A DNA stretch of 10,395 nucleotides, taken from assembly GCA_947629965.1 (NCBI GenBank), contig CANRFS010000042.1, positions 1 to 10,395 on the forward strand. The letters are read 5' to 3'. The notes under the pieces were generated by a model. It searched no databases. It had not been told where the DNA came from and worked only from the letters and a program-made list of their open reading frames with translations. Positions 1 through 6,387 of the stretch are shown here, piece by piece; within the stretch, counting starts at the first letter, position 1, and each line of letters begins with the position of its first letter. This DNA is from an uncultured Clostridia bacterium (GTDB lineage: Bacteria > Bacillota > Clostridia > TANB77 > CAG-508). The translations under genes were made by a program, and so were the position numbers.

Positions 1-32
1 AAAGAAAAAACTGAGCAAATTTGCTCAATTTT
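1..32. terminator. Palindromic hairpin, probable bidirectional terminator
   Basis: A perfect 16-base palindrome (TGAGCAAATTTGCTCA, 12-27) has an A-rich tract at 1-10, which reads as a T-run on the minus strand, and TTTT at 29-32 on the plus strand. It could end a plus-strand gene lying left of the window or a minus-strand transcript that passes the tRNA. No gene was recognised next to it inside the window, so its direction is unresolved. Confidence 0.6.
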
Positions 33-132
33 ACTTGAGAATTTTTGCACAGTTTTATTATACAATTTACAAAATATTAATTAGTGAATTTTTATGATTT
101 TTTATTAGAGTTTCAGTAGTTTGATGTGTTTA

Positions 133-153
133 CTTTTCCCAACTTTTTCCCAA
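133..153. repeat. Two tandem 10-11 bp copies, CTTTTCCCAA / CTTTTTCCCAA
   Basis: Two adjacent near-identical copies lie at 133-142 and 143-153, about 95 bases beyond the 3' end of the tRNA. The 32-204 stretch around them is AT-rich and carries no gene I can support. Short repeats next to a tRNA 3' end can be left by a past integration event, but no integrase gene or second attachment site is visible, so that origin is only a guess. Confidence 0.4.
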
Positions 154-204
154 ATAGACATAATAGTGCTTAATTTTAGCATTATTGTAAACTATTTAAA
201 AACA

Positions 205-241
205 TTAAAAAATCACTAAAACCGTTATAGTTCTAGTGATT
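205..241 (-). terminator. Rho-independent terminator after tRNA-fMet
   Basis: Inverted arms at 211-218 (AATCACTA) and 234-241 (TAGTGATT) form an 8 bp stem. On the minus strand the stem runs straight into a T-run (complement of the A-run at 207-212). It begins 7 bases past the encoded CCA of the tRNA, so the tRNA is probably a single-gene transcript. Confidence 0.75.
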
Positions 242-247
242 AAAGTT

Positions 248-323
<76 letters not shown>

Positions 324-346
324 ATATTTAATTTGCGTACTGTAAT

Positions 347-375
347 AGTATACTCTGCTTTTGCATATTTGTCAA
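347..375 (-). promoter_or_regulatory. Sigma-A promoter of tRNA-fMet
   Basis: On the minus strand, TTGACA (375-370), a 17 bp spacer and TATACT (352-347) give a near-consensus promoter. The predicted start is about 17 bases upstream of the mature tRNA 5' end, as expected for a strong stable-RNA promoter. Confidence 0.85.
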
Positions 376-441
376 CACTTTAAATAAAATTTATACTATA
401 TTACTAGTATATTCCACATTTTTAATTTTATTCCAGTGTTT

Positions 442-473
442 AAAAAGAAGCTGAAAATTAAATTCCGCTTCCT
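442..473 (-). terminator. Probable terminator of the GH25 lysozyme gene
   Basis: On the minus strand, GAAGC (471-467) pairs with GCTTC (451-447), with a short inner GAA/TTC pairing, and is followed by TTTTT (446-442). It starts 15 bases past the lysozyme stop codon. The stem is short, so confidence is moderate. Confidence 0.55.
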
Positions 474-486
474 TTTCACACATCTT

Positions 487-1545
487 TCACCTATTAATTA
501 TAGGAATTCTTAAAACTTCTCCAACAAAAATTAAATTTGGATTTTTAATGTCATTTAATTCTACAATACGTTCTATCGATACATCAAATTCTCTTGCAAT
601 TTGACTCAACGTATTTCCTCTTTTTACAACATATAATAAATGACTGGTATCATGTATTTCTTTAGCAAATGTTGGTACTTTTAATCTTTCTCCTACGAAA
701 ATTAGATTTGGATTTTTTATATCATTAATTTTCGCTAAATATTCATAAGACGTATTGTATTTTATAGCTATCTCACTTAATGTTTCTCCTCGTTTTACTG
801 TAATATCTTTAAATTTTTGATTTGGCTCTTTTGTTGTATCCGTAGGGATTTTTGTTGTATCATTTAATAATATTCCATTTGTAAAATAGTCTCTATCAAC
901 ATTTCCTTCGATTCCATTTATTCTCCCTATATCAGAATATTGAAATCCTACCCATGTAGACCATTTGCCATTGTTTGCCGGTTCGTTTGCGAAATAATCA
1001 GCAACCCATATTGCATATTGTCTTGCTAGTTCTTCATCAAACGTTTCTGCAGCATTAAATGCGTCACTATAAATTACACATTCTTTGCCACTCAATTTTG
1101 ATACTGTTTCTAAAAATACTTCCGAAATTTCATTAATTTCACTCTTGCTTAAATTTCCAAATACTTCAAAGTCCATTGCAAGTTTGCAATCTGGCTCTGT
1201 TTCTTTTATATTTGACACAAAAAATTCTGCTTCTTCTCTTGCTTCTTCAACTGTTCTTGCAGTTACATAGTGGTAAAATCCTGTCTTTAAACCATTTGCC
1301 TTTGCTTGCTCATAATTTTCTCTAAAATATGGATCGATATAATTGGTTCCCTCACTTGCTCTTATATAAACTATATCTATTCCACTTCTTGCTACTTCTT
1401 CAAAATCGATTCTCCCTTGAAACTGGCTTACATCTATTCCATTATATAATTCTCTATTAGATGGTGGAAATGCAAATGCAGGAATAGAAATCGTAAGAAT
1501 TATTGTAAAGATAGCCAATATACTAATTAAATTTTTTACTTTCAT
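487..1545 (-). CDS. Secreted GH25 lysozyme with two C-terminal LysM domains
   Basis: This is a peptidoglycan muramidase (glycosyl hydrolase family 25) acting outside the membrane. The 352-residue protein starts with a signal peptide (basic MKVK, hydrophobic core to about residue 22, AFA cleavage near residue 25). The GH25 domain spans about 33-230, with GIDVSQFQG (Asp38), the catalytic-type MDFE (Asp125, Glu127) and a late GNVDRDYF segment. A short Thr/Pro-rich linker leads to two LysM modules (about 247-291 and 304-348), which bind N-acetylglucosamine-containing wall glycan. The start is ATG behind a G-rich ribosome binding site (AAAGGGGGGAGTT). There is no in-frame CGG and the gene is intact. 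It is transcribed divergently from the mscS-like gene. A role in wall turnover, separation or spore processes fits the family, but the sequence does not show which. Confidence 0.93.
   Translation of the reverse strand: MKVKNLISILAIFTIILTISIPAFAFPPSNRELYNGIDVSQFQGRIDFEEVARSGIDIVYIRASEGTNYIDPYFRENYEQAKANGLKTGFYHYVTARTVEEAREEAEFFVSNIKETEPDCKLAMDFEVFGNLSKSEINEISEVFLETVSKLSGKECVIYSDAFNAAETFDEELARQYAIWVADYFANEPANNGKWSTWVGFQYSDIGRINGIEGNVDRDYFTNGILLNDTTKIPTDTTKEPNQKFKDITVKRGETLSEIAIKYNTSYEYLAKINDIKNPNLIFVGERLKVPTFAKEIHDTSHLLYVVKRGNTLSQIAREFDVSIERIVELNDIKNPNLIFVGEVLRIPIINR
517..726 (-). repeat. Duplicated 39-base LysM segment inside the lysozyme gene
   Basis: Bases 688-726 and 517-555 both encode the identical 13 residues NDIKNPNLIFVGE, one in each LysM module. 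The DNA copies differ at several third positions. Identical peptide over diverged DNA suggests an old domain duplication held by selection, not a recent copy. Confidence 0.8.
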
Positions 1546-1595
1546 AACTCCCCCCTTTCTAAAATTTATGTTTTAAATTCTCGTTTTATGCGTTA

Positions 1596-1624
1596 TTGAA
1601 TAACTTTAAAAAATATGCTAGTAT
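1596..1624 (+). promoter_or_regulatory. Promoter of the mscS-like gene
   Basis: TTGAAT (1596-1601), a 17 bp spacer and TAGTAT (1619-1624), preceded by a TGC extended -10 element. The -35 lies inside a perfect inverted repeat GTTATT-G-AATAAC (1592-1604), which could be a regulator site in the gap between the divergent lysozyme and channel genes. The TTG here is a promoter base, not a start codon. Confidence 0.55.
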
Positions 1625-1640
1625 ATATAAGGTGATAATT

Positions 1641-2702
1641 ATGAAATTTATAAATGAAGCAATTGAATTTTTCAGAAATTTATCTCTTGAAAATATTATC
1701 GATATTGGAATAGGACTAGCAATAATTGTATTTTTTAAAATATTTAGCTCTTTTTTTGCATATATAATAATAAAGATGTTTAGATTAAAAAAAGACAAAG
1801 CTAAAGTTAAAGAAAATGTATTTTATAAACCGCTGAAAATTTTCTTCGCATTACTTGGAGTATACCTTGGAATTATTGTTTTAAAGTTTCCGGATAATGT
1901 TGTAAATATAGCTACTAAAATATTTAAAATATGTACTATATTGTTAGTAGCAAAGGGATTTTCTAATTTATTCGATACAAACTCTGAAACATTCGGCAAA
2001 ATTAGAGAAAAACTTCATATTGATGGAACAGATACTACAATAAATTTCTTTAGTAAAATACTTAAAGCATTAATATATATTGTTGCAGCATTTATAGTGA
2101 TTGCTGAACTTGGATATGATTTAAGTGGTTTAGTTACTGGTCTTGGAATAAGCAGTGTTGTAATAGCGCTTGCTGCACAAGATGTTGCCAAAAGTTTCCT
2201 TGCGGGATTATCTATAATTTCTGATAGGCCTTTTGATATTGGTGATTATATCGAAGTTGATAAATACGCCGGAACTGTTGAGGATATGACATTTAGAACT
2301 ACAAGAATAAGGGATGTAAATAATCAAATAGTTGTTCTTCCAAATAGCATTTTAACAACTACTTCTATTATAAATTCATCAAAAAGAGAAAAGCGAAGAT
2401 ATGACATATTGCTAACCTTGGAGCTAAATACCCCATTAGAAAGGGTTGCAAGCTTAACAGAAAATATAAAAACTGTATTAAATGCAAATGAAAATATTCT
2501 TAAAGAAAATATTAGAGTATTTTTTGATACAATTTCTGCTGATGGAATAGATATTTCTGTTAGTTTTTATACAGATATAATAGATTATGAAGCATTTTTG
2601 AAATTCAAAGAAGAAATTAATTTTACGTTGTTAGATATGATTAAGCAAGCCGGTATAGAACTTGCATACCCTTCTCAATCAATATATTTAAAAAAAGAAT
2701 AG
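1641..2702 (+). CDS. MscS-family mechanosensitive ion channel
   Basis: This small-conductance mechanosensitive channel is an integral membrane protein that opens under membrane tension and releases solutes on hypo-osmotic shock. The 353-residue protein has N-terminal membrane segments and then the family's pore helix and beta domain: GLVTGLGISSVVIALAAQD, then FLAGLSIISDRPFDIGDYIE, then the VLPNSILTTTSIINSS segment. A C-terminal mixed alpha/beta region follows. The ATG at 1641 was chosen because AAGGTGA lies at the correct distance. An in-frame TTG at 1596 overlaps the -35 element and has no ribosome binding site. The gene has no in-frame CGG although CGG occurs out of frame five times. The radical SAM gene follows after 9 bases, so the two probably share a transcript. 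The exact MscS subfamily is not resolved. Confidence 0.93.
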   Translation: MKFINEAIEFFRNLSLENIIDIGIGLAIIVFFKIFSSFFAYIIIKMFRLKKDKAKVKENVFYKPLKIFFALLGVYLGIIVLKFPDNVVNIATKIFKICTILLVAKGFSNLFDTNSETFGKIREKLHIDGTDTTINFFSKILKALIYIVAAFIVIAELGYDLSGLVTGLGISSVVIALAAQDVAKSFLAGLSIISDRPFDIGDYIEVDKYAGTVEDMTFRTTRIRDVNNQIVVLPNSILTTTSIINSSKREKRRYDILLTLELNTPLERVASLTENIKTVLNANENILKENIRVFFDTISADGIDISVSFYTDIIDYEAFLKFKEEINFTLLDMIKQAGIELAYPSQSIYLKKE

Positions 2703-2711
2703 GAATATAAT

Positions 2712-3596
2712 ATGTTAGATAATTGTACGTTATGCCCACATAAATGCAAAGTTAATAGATTAAATGGAATTAAAGGAAGATGTAAGTGTGATGATAAGTT
2801 AAAAATTGCACTTAGCTCTCTTCATATGTTTGAAGAGCCTTGTATTAGTGGTACAAATGGTTCTGGTACAGTTTTCTTTTCTAACTGCAATCTTAATTGT
2901 ATATATTGCCAAAACTATGAAATTAGCAATTTAGGGAAGGGAAAAGAAATAACTACTGATCATCTTGCTGAAATTTTTTTAAACCAGCAAGAAAAGGGAG
3001 CTCATAATATTAATTTAGTTACTCCAACTATGTATGTATATCAAATTATTGAAGCTATTAAAATTGCTAAATTAAGCGGCCTTAATATTCCTATTATTTA
3101 TAATACAAATGGATATGAAAATATTGAAACAATTAAATTATTAAATGGATATATTGATGTTTATCTACCTGATTTAAAATATTATACAAATGAATTATCT
3201 AAAAAATATTCTAATGTTGATAACTATTTTGAGATTGCAACAAATGCTATAAAAGAAATGTATGCTCAAGTTGGACAAGCTTGCTTTGATGAGAATGGGC
3301 TTATTAAAAAAGGAGTTATTATAAGGCATTTAGTTTTACCAAACCACATTCAAAACAGCAAAAATATTTTAAAGTGGATTTCAGATAACCTTCCTAATAT
3401 TTATGTAAGTGTGATGTCTCAGTACTTTCCAACATATAAGGCTAAAGAAGATAATTTAATTAATAGAAAATTAAATAAAAAAGAATATAAAGAGATATTT
3501 AACTATTTATATTCTTTAAATTTAAAAAATGGATATATTCAGGAACTTGAAGAGCATGAAGAGGAGTATGTTCCAAATTTTGACTTTAGTGAATAA
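2712..3596 (+). CDS. PflX-like radical SAM protein (COG1313 type)
   Basis: This is a radical S-adenosylmethionine protein of the PflA-related, PflX-like group, whose substrate is not well established. The 294-residue protein has an N-terminal cysteine cluster (CTLCPHKC at 5-12, then Cys24 and Cys26) with the NR..G..G.C spacing typical of this group. The radical SAM motif is C59-x3-C63-x2-C66 (CNLNCIYC), binding a 4Fe-4S cluster. Glycine- and proline-rich barrel segments follow (NLVTPTMY, IIYNTNGYE, VYLPDLKYY). The ATG has a weak AGGA ribosome binding site. It starts 9 bases after the channel gene and is probably co-transcribed, although the pairing offers no obvious functional link. No pyruvate formate-lyase gene is nearby, so an activase role should not be assumed. 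It is intact, with no in-frame CGG. Confidence 0.88.
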   Translation: MLDNCTLCPHKCKVNRLNGIKGRCKCDDKLKIALSSLHMFEEPCISGTNGSGTVFFSNCNLNCIYCQNYEISNLGKGKEITTDHLAEIFLNQQEKGAHNINLVTPTMYVYQIIEAIKIAKLSGLNIPIIYNTNGYENIETIKLLNGYIDVYLPDLKYYTNELSKKYSNVDNYFEIATNAIKEMYAQVGQACFDENGLIKKGVIIRHLVLPNHIQNSKNILKWISDNLPNIYVSVMSQYFPTYKAKEDNLINRKLNKKEYKEIFNYLYSLNLKNGYIQELEEHEEEYVPNFDFSE

Positions 3597-3615
3597 TTTA
3601 ATCAGACCTTTTTCC

Positions 3616-4213
3616 TTATTTTTTTAATATATATTCAAATCTATTATTTACTGTTTTCCAATTTATAATGTTCCAAAATGCGTTTATATATTCTCCTCTA
3701 TTTGCTTTATATTGTAAAAAGTATGAATGTTCCCACATATCAATTACAAGAATTGGTATACATCCCCATAATGTTAAATTTTGATGTTTTTCACATTGAA
3801 GTATTTCTAGTTTATTAAATCTTGGTACCCACACCAAAATGCCCCATCCGAGATGCTTCTACTGCTTTACTTGCTTCATTAAATTGATTTTTAAATGCGT
3901 TAAATGAGCCAAAATCTTTATTTATTTGATCATATAATCTTTCGCCCATTTCATATCTTGATTGTGGTTTCATATTTGTAAAAAACATTTCATGTAAAAT
4001 AACACCTGAGCCTTGAAAGCTTAAATTTTTTTCAAGACATTTTATATTTTCAAAATCGTTTTTTTCTCTTGCATTTTTTAATTCTTCTTGTATCTTGTTA
4101 TAATTATCTACATATCCTTTGTATAAAATATTATAATGAATATTTAATGTTTCTGCATTGTAGTATGGTTCTAATGAATCCAAGCGATATGGTAATTCTA
4201 TTTTTTGAATCAT
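3616..4213 (-). CDS. Fe/Mn superoxide dismutase, requires +1 frameshift at CGG
   Basis: This enzyme dismutates superoxide to oxygen and peroxide. The span is 598 bases (3n+1). Skipping C3850 joins codons 1-121 to a 77-residue C-terminal part, giving 198 residues, normal for the family. The likely metal ligands are His26 (LNIH), His74 (VILHE), Asp158 and His162 (DMWEH). The last two lie after the shift, so the unshifted 131-residue product could not bind metal. The restored junction is EAS-GWGILVW, the expected SGWG-type motif. The start is ATG at 4213 behind GGAGG. The upstream ATG at 4228 overlaps that GGAGG and is rejected. The HEMFF context of the second ligand differs from the usual NH..FW pattern and marks a divergent branch. 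It lies 54 bases after the TVP38-like gene. Iron versus manganese cannot be told. Confidence 0.88.
3848..3850 (-). other. +1 frameshift site TCT-C-GGA in sod
   Basis: The zero frame reads GCA TCT CGG ATG and meets a stop 11 codons later (ending at 3815). Skipping C3850 gives TCT GGA TGG GGC (S G W G), which matches the conserved superoxide dismutase sequence without any other change. Confidence 0.85.
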
Positions 4214-4221
4214 AATAAAAA

Positions 4222-4276
4222 CCTCCATAAGTTATTTTCTTTTAATATTATGATATTTTTAATAACTTTATGAAGG
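4222..4276 (-). promoter_or_regulatory. Long hairpin masking the sod Shine-Dalgarno sequence
   Basis: On the minus-strand mRNA, CCTTCATAAAGTTATT (4276-4261) pairs with AATAACTTATGGAGG (4236-4222): 15 pairs, one G.U wobble and one bulged A. A small inner hairpin (AATAT-CATA-ATATT) sits in the loop. The 3' arm contains the whole GGAGG of sod. The 5' arm contains the last two codons and the stop of the TVP38-like gene. TTTTTATT follows the stem, so it could act as a terminator, a translational coupling device, or both. Confidence 0.6.
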
Positions 4277-4984
4277 TTTTATTATATCTATAATTTCTTT
4301 GTTTTTATCTTTTAAACTAACTATATATATAAATATCATGGCTACTATAAATGTTATTGCATATATTAATAAACTTATTCCCCAGTTTCCGTTTGAAATA
4401 TTTGCCCCCACCATAGTAGATGTAATTACAGATGGAAATCTTACAAGTGTGGCAATTAAAATAAATCTTAATGGTTTTATTGGTAAAAGTCCTCCAATAT
4501 ATACAAATAAATCTTTTGGTGTTCCAGGTAGAAAAAATAGTATGCACAACATAATTTCTAAATTTGTTGGATTTTTTAGTAGTTTGCTTTGCATAATTTT
4601 ATCAACTTTTTCTTTTTTAAAAAAGTTATACAAATATTTATGCCCCAATTTTCTGACTGTAAAGAAAATTATTGTTGTTGTTATAAATACTGATGCTGTT
4701 ATAAATAAGCATCCTCCCCAAGCTCCATAGCACATTCCTGCTAGAACTTCAAAAGGTTCTCCTGGCAAAATTACTAATAATATTTGTAATATTTGAAGTC
4801 CTAATAGTAAAAATATCCCAGAAATCCCCATACTATCTATTTTATCTTTAAACGCTATTTGACCTTCTGTGCTAGATAAATTCTTTATGAATGGAGCAAG
4901 CTTCCAAAGGAAAACAGAAAGGATAGCTATAATTAATGTTGCAATTATTATTCTTATTATTTTTATCTGTGTTTTTTTGCTCAT
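4268..4984 (-). CDS. TVP38/TMEM64 (DedA-superfamily) membrane protein
   Basis: This polytopic membrane protein has the VTT / SNARE-associated domain shared by TVP38, TMEM64 and DedA proteins. Some relatives move lipids across membranes; the role here is unknown. The 238-residue protein has an N-terminal membrane helix (about 10-30) and an amphipathic stretch. The family core follows: LPGEPFEVLAGMCYGAWGG near 73-91 and FFLPGTPKDLFVYIGGLLP near 150-168, then two further membrane helices. The ATG lies behind AAAAGGAAG. Its own promoter is at 5011-5039. The stop codon lies within the hairpin that hides the sod ribosome binding site, and sod probably follows on the same mRNA. It is intact, with no in-frame CGG. 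Paralogues of this family are common, so no gene symbol is given. Confidence 0.87.
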   Translation of the reverse strand: MSKKTQIKIIRIIIATLIIAILSVFLWKLAPFIKNLSSTEGQIAFKDKIDSMGISGIFLLLGLQILQILLVILPGEPFEVLAGMCYGAWGGCLFITASVFITTTIIFFTVRKLGHKYLYNFFKKEKVDKIMQSKLLKNPTNLEIMLCILFFLPGTPKDLFVYIGGLLPIKPLRFILIATLVRFPSVITSTMVGANISNGNWGISLLIYAITFIVAMIFIYIVSLKDKNKEIIDIIKPS

Positions 4985-5010
4985 ATAATTTCTTCCTTTT
5001 ATTTATTTTA

Positions 5011-5039
5011 AGTTTAGCACCACTATTATTAAAAGTCAA
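5011..5039 (-). promoter_or_regulatory. Promoter of the TVP38-like gene (and probably sod)
   Basis: On the minus strand, TTGACT (5039-5034), a 17 bp spacer and TAAACT (5016-5011), about 27 bases upstream of the start codon. It lies back to back with the trmL promoter. Confidence 0.65.
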
Positions 5040-5046
5040 TTTTTAA

Positions 5047-5075
5047 TGTTACTTAATTTCATAATATGATATAAT
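5047..5075 (+). promoter_or_regulatory. Extended -10 promoter of trmL
   Basis: A perfect TATAAT (5070-5075) is preceded by TGA (5067-5069), an extended -10 element. The -35 region 17 bp upstream (TGTTAC) is weak, as is usual for extended -10 promoters. A short leader with AAAAGGAGATG leads to the trmL ATG. Confidence 0.65.
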
Positions 5076-5099
5076 ATGTAAAAAGGAGATGCTTAATAA

Positions 5100-5600
5100 A
5101 TGAATTTAAATATAGTATTAGTTGAACCAGAAATACCACAAAACACAGGAAATATTGCAAGAACATGTGCAGCAATAGGAGCAAGGCTTCATCTTGTAAA
5201 GCCTTTAGGATTTGAAATATCTGATAAATATTTAAAAAGAGCTGGGCTTGATTATTGGGATAAATTAGATATTGAAGAACACGAATCTTTAGATGATTTT
5301 TTAAATAAATATATTCCAGAAAAAAATAATATGTTTTTTGTTACTACAAAGGGAAAGCATTGTTATTCTGATGTTGATTATTCTAAATTAGATAATGTTT
5401 TTCTTTTGTTTGGAAAAGAAACAAAAGGTCTTCCTGAAGATTTATTAAAAAAATATATTGATAATGCAATTAGAATTCCAATGCGAAAAACATTGCGTTC
5501 ACTTAACTTGTCTAATTCTGTTGCAATAGTAGCTTATGAAGTGTTAAGGCAAGTGAATTTTGATAATCTAGAAGAAATCAGCGGATATTTTGATAAATAA
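5100..5600 (+). CDS. trmL: tRNA (cytidine/uridine 2'-O-)-methyltransferase TrmL
   Basis: This SPOUT-fold methyltransferase puts a 2'-O-methyl group on the wobble nucleotide (position 34) of certain tRNA-Leu isoacceptors, using S-adenosylmethionine. The 166-residue protein covers the whole family length. All SPOUT motifs are visible: EPEIPQNTGNIARTCAA (about 9-25), the LFGKETKGLPEDLL knot segment (about 101-114) and IRIPM...RSLNLSNSVAIVAYE (about 124-147). The start is ATG 5100 behind AAAAGGAG. The gene converges with sigE, with only 10 bases between the stop codons. It uses CGA and CGT arginine codons (MRKTLRS) but no CGG. It modifies the decoding site of tRNAs, though nothing in the sequence ties it to the CGG phenomenon. 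Confidence 0.93.
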   Translation: MNLNIVLVEPEIPQNTGNIARTCAAIGARLHLVKPLGFEISDKYLKRAGLDYWDKLDIEEHESLDDFLNKYIPEKNNMFFVTTKGKHCYSDVDYSKLDNVFLLFGKETKGLPEDLLKKYIDNAIRIPMRKTLRSLNLSNSVAIVAYEVLRQVNFDNLEEISGYFDK

Positions 5601-5604
5601 ATCT

Positions 5605-5622
5605 CAGGAATTATCCTGTTTT
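5605..5622 (+). terminator. Weak terminator hairpin at the trmL/sigE junction
   Basis: CAGGA-ATTA-TCCTG (5605-5618) is followed by TTTT on the plus strand. The stem is only 5 bp. Its bases also encode the last codons and stop of sigE on the other strand, so the two convergent genes share it. Confidence 0.4.
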
Positions 5623-6343
5623 ACTCATAATATCTTTCTTCATTTTATTCATTATCTTTTTTTCTAACCTAGATATATAACTTTGGGAAATTCCGGAGCA
5701 TATCTGCTACTTCCTTTTGGGTTTTCTCTGTTCCGCTTATGAATCCGAATCTAAGTTCCATTATATTTTTTTCTCTATTGCTTAATTTTTCTATTGAAGC
5801 TTTGAGCAATACTTTATCTACCTCGTCCTCTATTCCTCTAGATGTTATGTCAGGTTCTGTACCAAGGATATCTGATAATAGTAATTCATTTCCGTCTCCA
5901 TCTTGATTTAATGGTTCATCAATTGAAATTTCACCTTTTATTCTATTACTTCTTCTTAAATACATAAGTATTTCGTTCTCTATACATCTTGAGGCATAAG
6001 TTGCAAGTTTAATATTTTTTCCGGTATTAAATGTATTAATTGCTTTCATAAGTCCTATAGTTCCAATCGATACCAAATCCTCTATACCAACTCCGGTATT
6101 TTCAAATTTTTTGGCTATGTATACAACTAATCTTAAATTTCTTTCTACTAATGTTTGCCTTGCCTTCATATCATTATTTGATAATCTCTCTAAAAGTTCC
6201 TCTTCTTCTTTTGTATCCAAAGGAGGTGGAAGTGTTTGACTGCCTCCTATGTAATGTATAGGAAAAGTCTCTATTTCCTCATTATTTAAATATTTAACAT
6301 ATATTGTATTGATTTTTGACCTTAAGATTTCTAATAAATTCAT
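5611..6343 (-). CDS. sigE: Pro-sigma-E sporulation sigma factor, requires +1 frameshift at CGG
   Basis: This is the mother-cell sigma factor of early sporulation. It is made with an N-terminal pro-sequence that SpoIIGA removes after asymmetric division. The span is 733 bases (3n+1). Skipping C5695 joins 216 codons to 27 more, giving 243 residues, close to the about 239 of Bacillus SigE. Visible parts are the pro-region (1 to about 34) with the processing-site segment YIGGSQ, then region 2 (RNLRLVVYIAKKFENTG, DLVSIGTIGLMKA, ATYASRCIENEILMYLRR). Region 4 follows, with NREKNIMELRFGF and the helix-turn-helix. The shift falls in the turn of that helix-turn-helix (EVADML-GISQSYISRLEKK). Without it the -35 recognition helix is lost. 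The ATG is behind GAAGGAGGT, 44 bases after spoIIGA. Unlike many clostridia, no sigG follows; trmL converges here. Confidence 0.94.
5693..5695 (-). other. +1 frameshift site CTC-C-GGA in sigE
   Basis: The zero frame reads ATG CTC CGG AAT and stops 8 codons later (ending at 5669). Skipping C5695 gives M L G I S Q S Y I S R L E, the conserved region 4.2 helix-turn-helix, ending in a natural stop at 5611-5613. Confidence 0.9.
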
Positions 6344-6387
6344 AATTTACCTCCTTCAAAATTCTAAGAGCTTTGTTCTCTTTAATT

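Noticed and set aside
105..161. Short minus-strand frame (18 residues, WEKVGKSKHIK) that could be the tail of an integrase.
   Set aside because: It is too short to assign, has no upstream coding continuity, and lies inside the repeat region.
1596..1640. TTG at 1596 as start of the MscS-like channel.
   Set aside because: It lies in the -35 element and has no ribosome binding site. The ATG at 1641 has AAGGTGA at good spacing.
2712..3596. Pyruvate formate-lyase activating enzyme.
   Set aside because: The N-terminal cysteine cluster and the C-x3-C-x2-C context fit the PflX-like group, and no formate-lyase gene is present nearby.
4214..4228. SOD start at the ATG at 4228.
   Set aside because: That ATG overlaps the GGAGG used by the ATG at 4213, and the five extra residues do not belong to the family N-terminus.
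4299..4730. A 143-residue plus-strand reading frame.
   Set aside because: It is antisense to the well-supported TVP38-like gene and has no family features. The same holds for antisense frames at 1085-1270, 1586-1798, 8162-8398 and 8973-9176.
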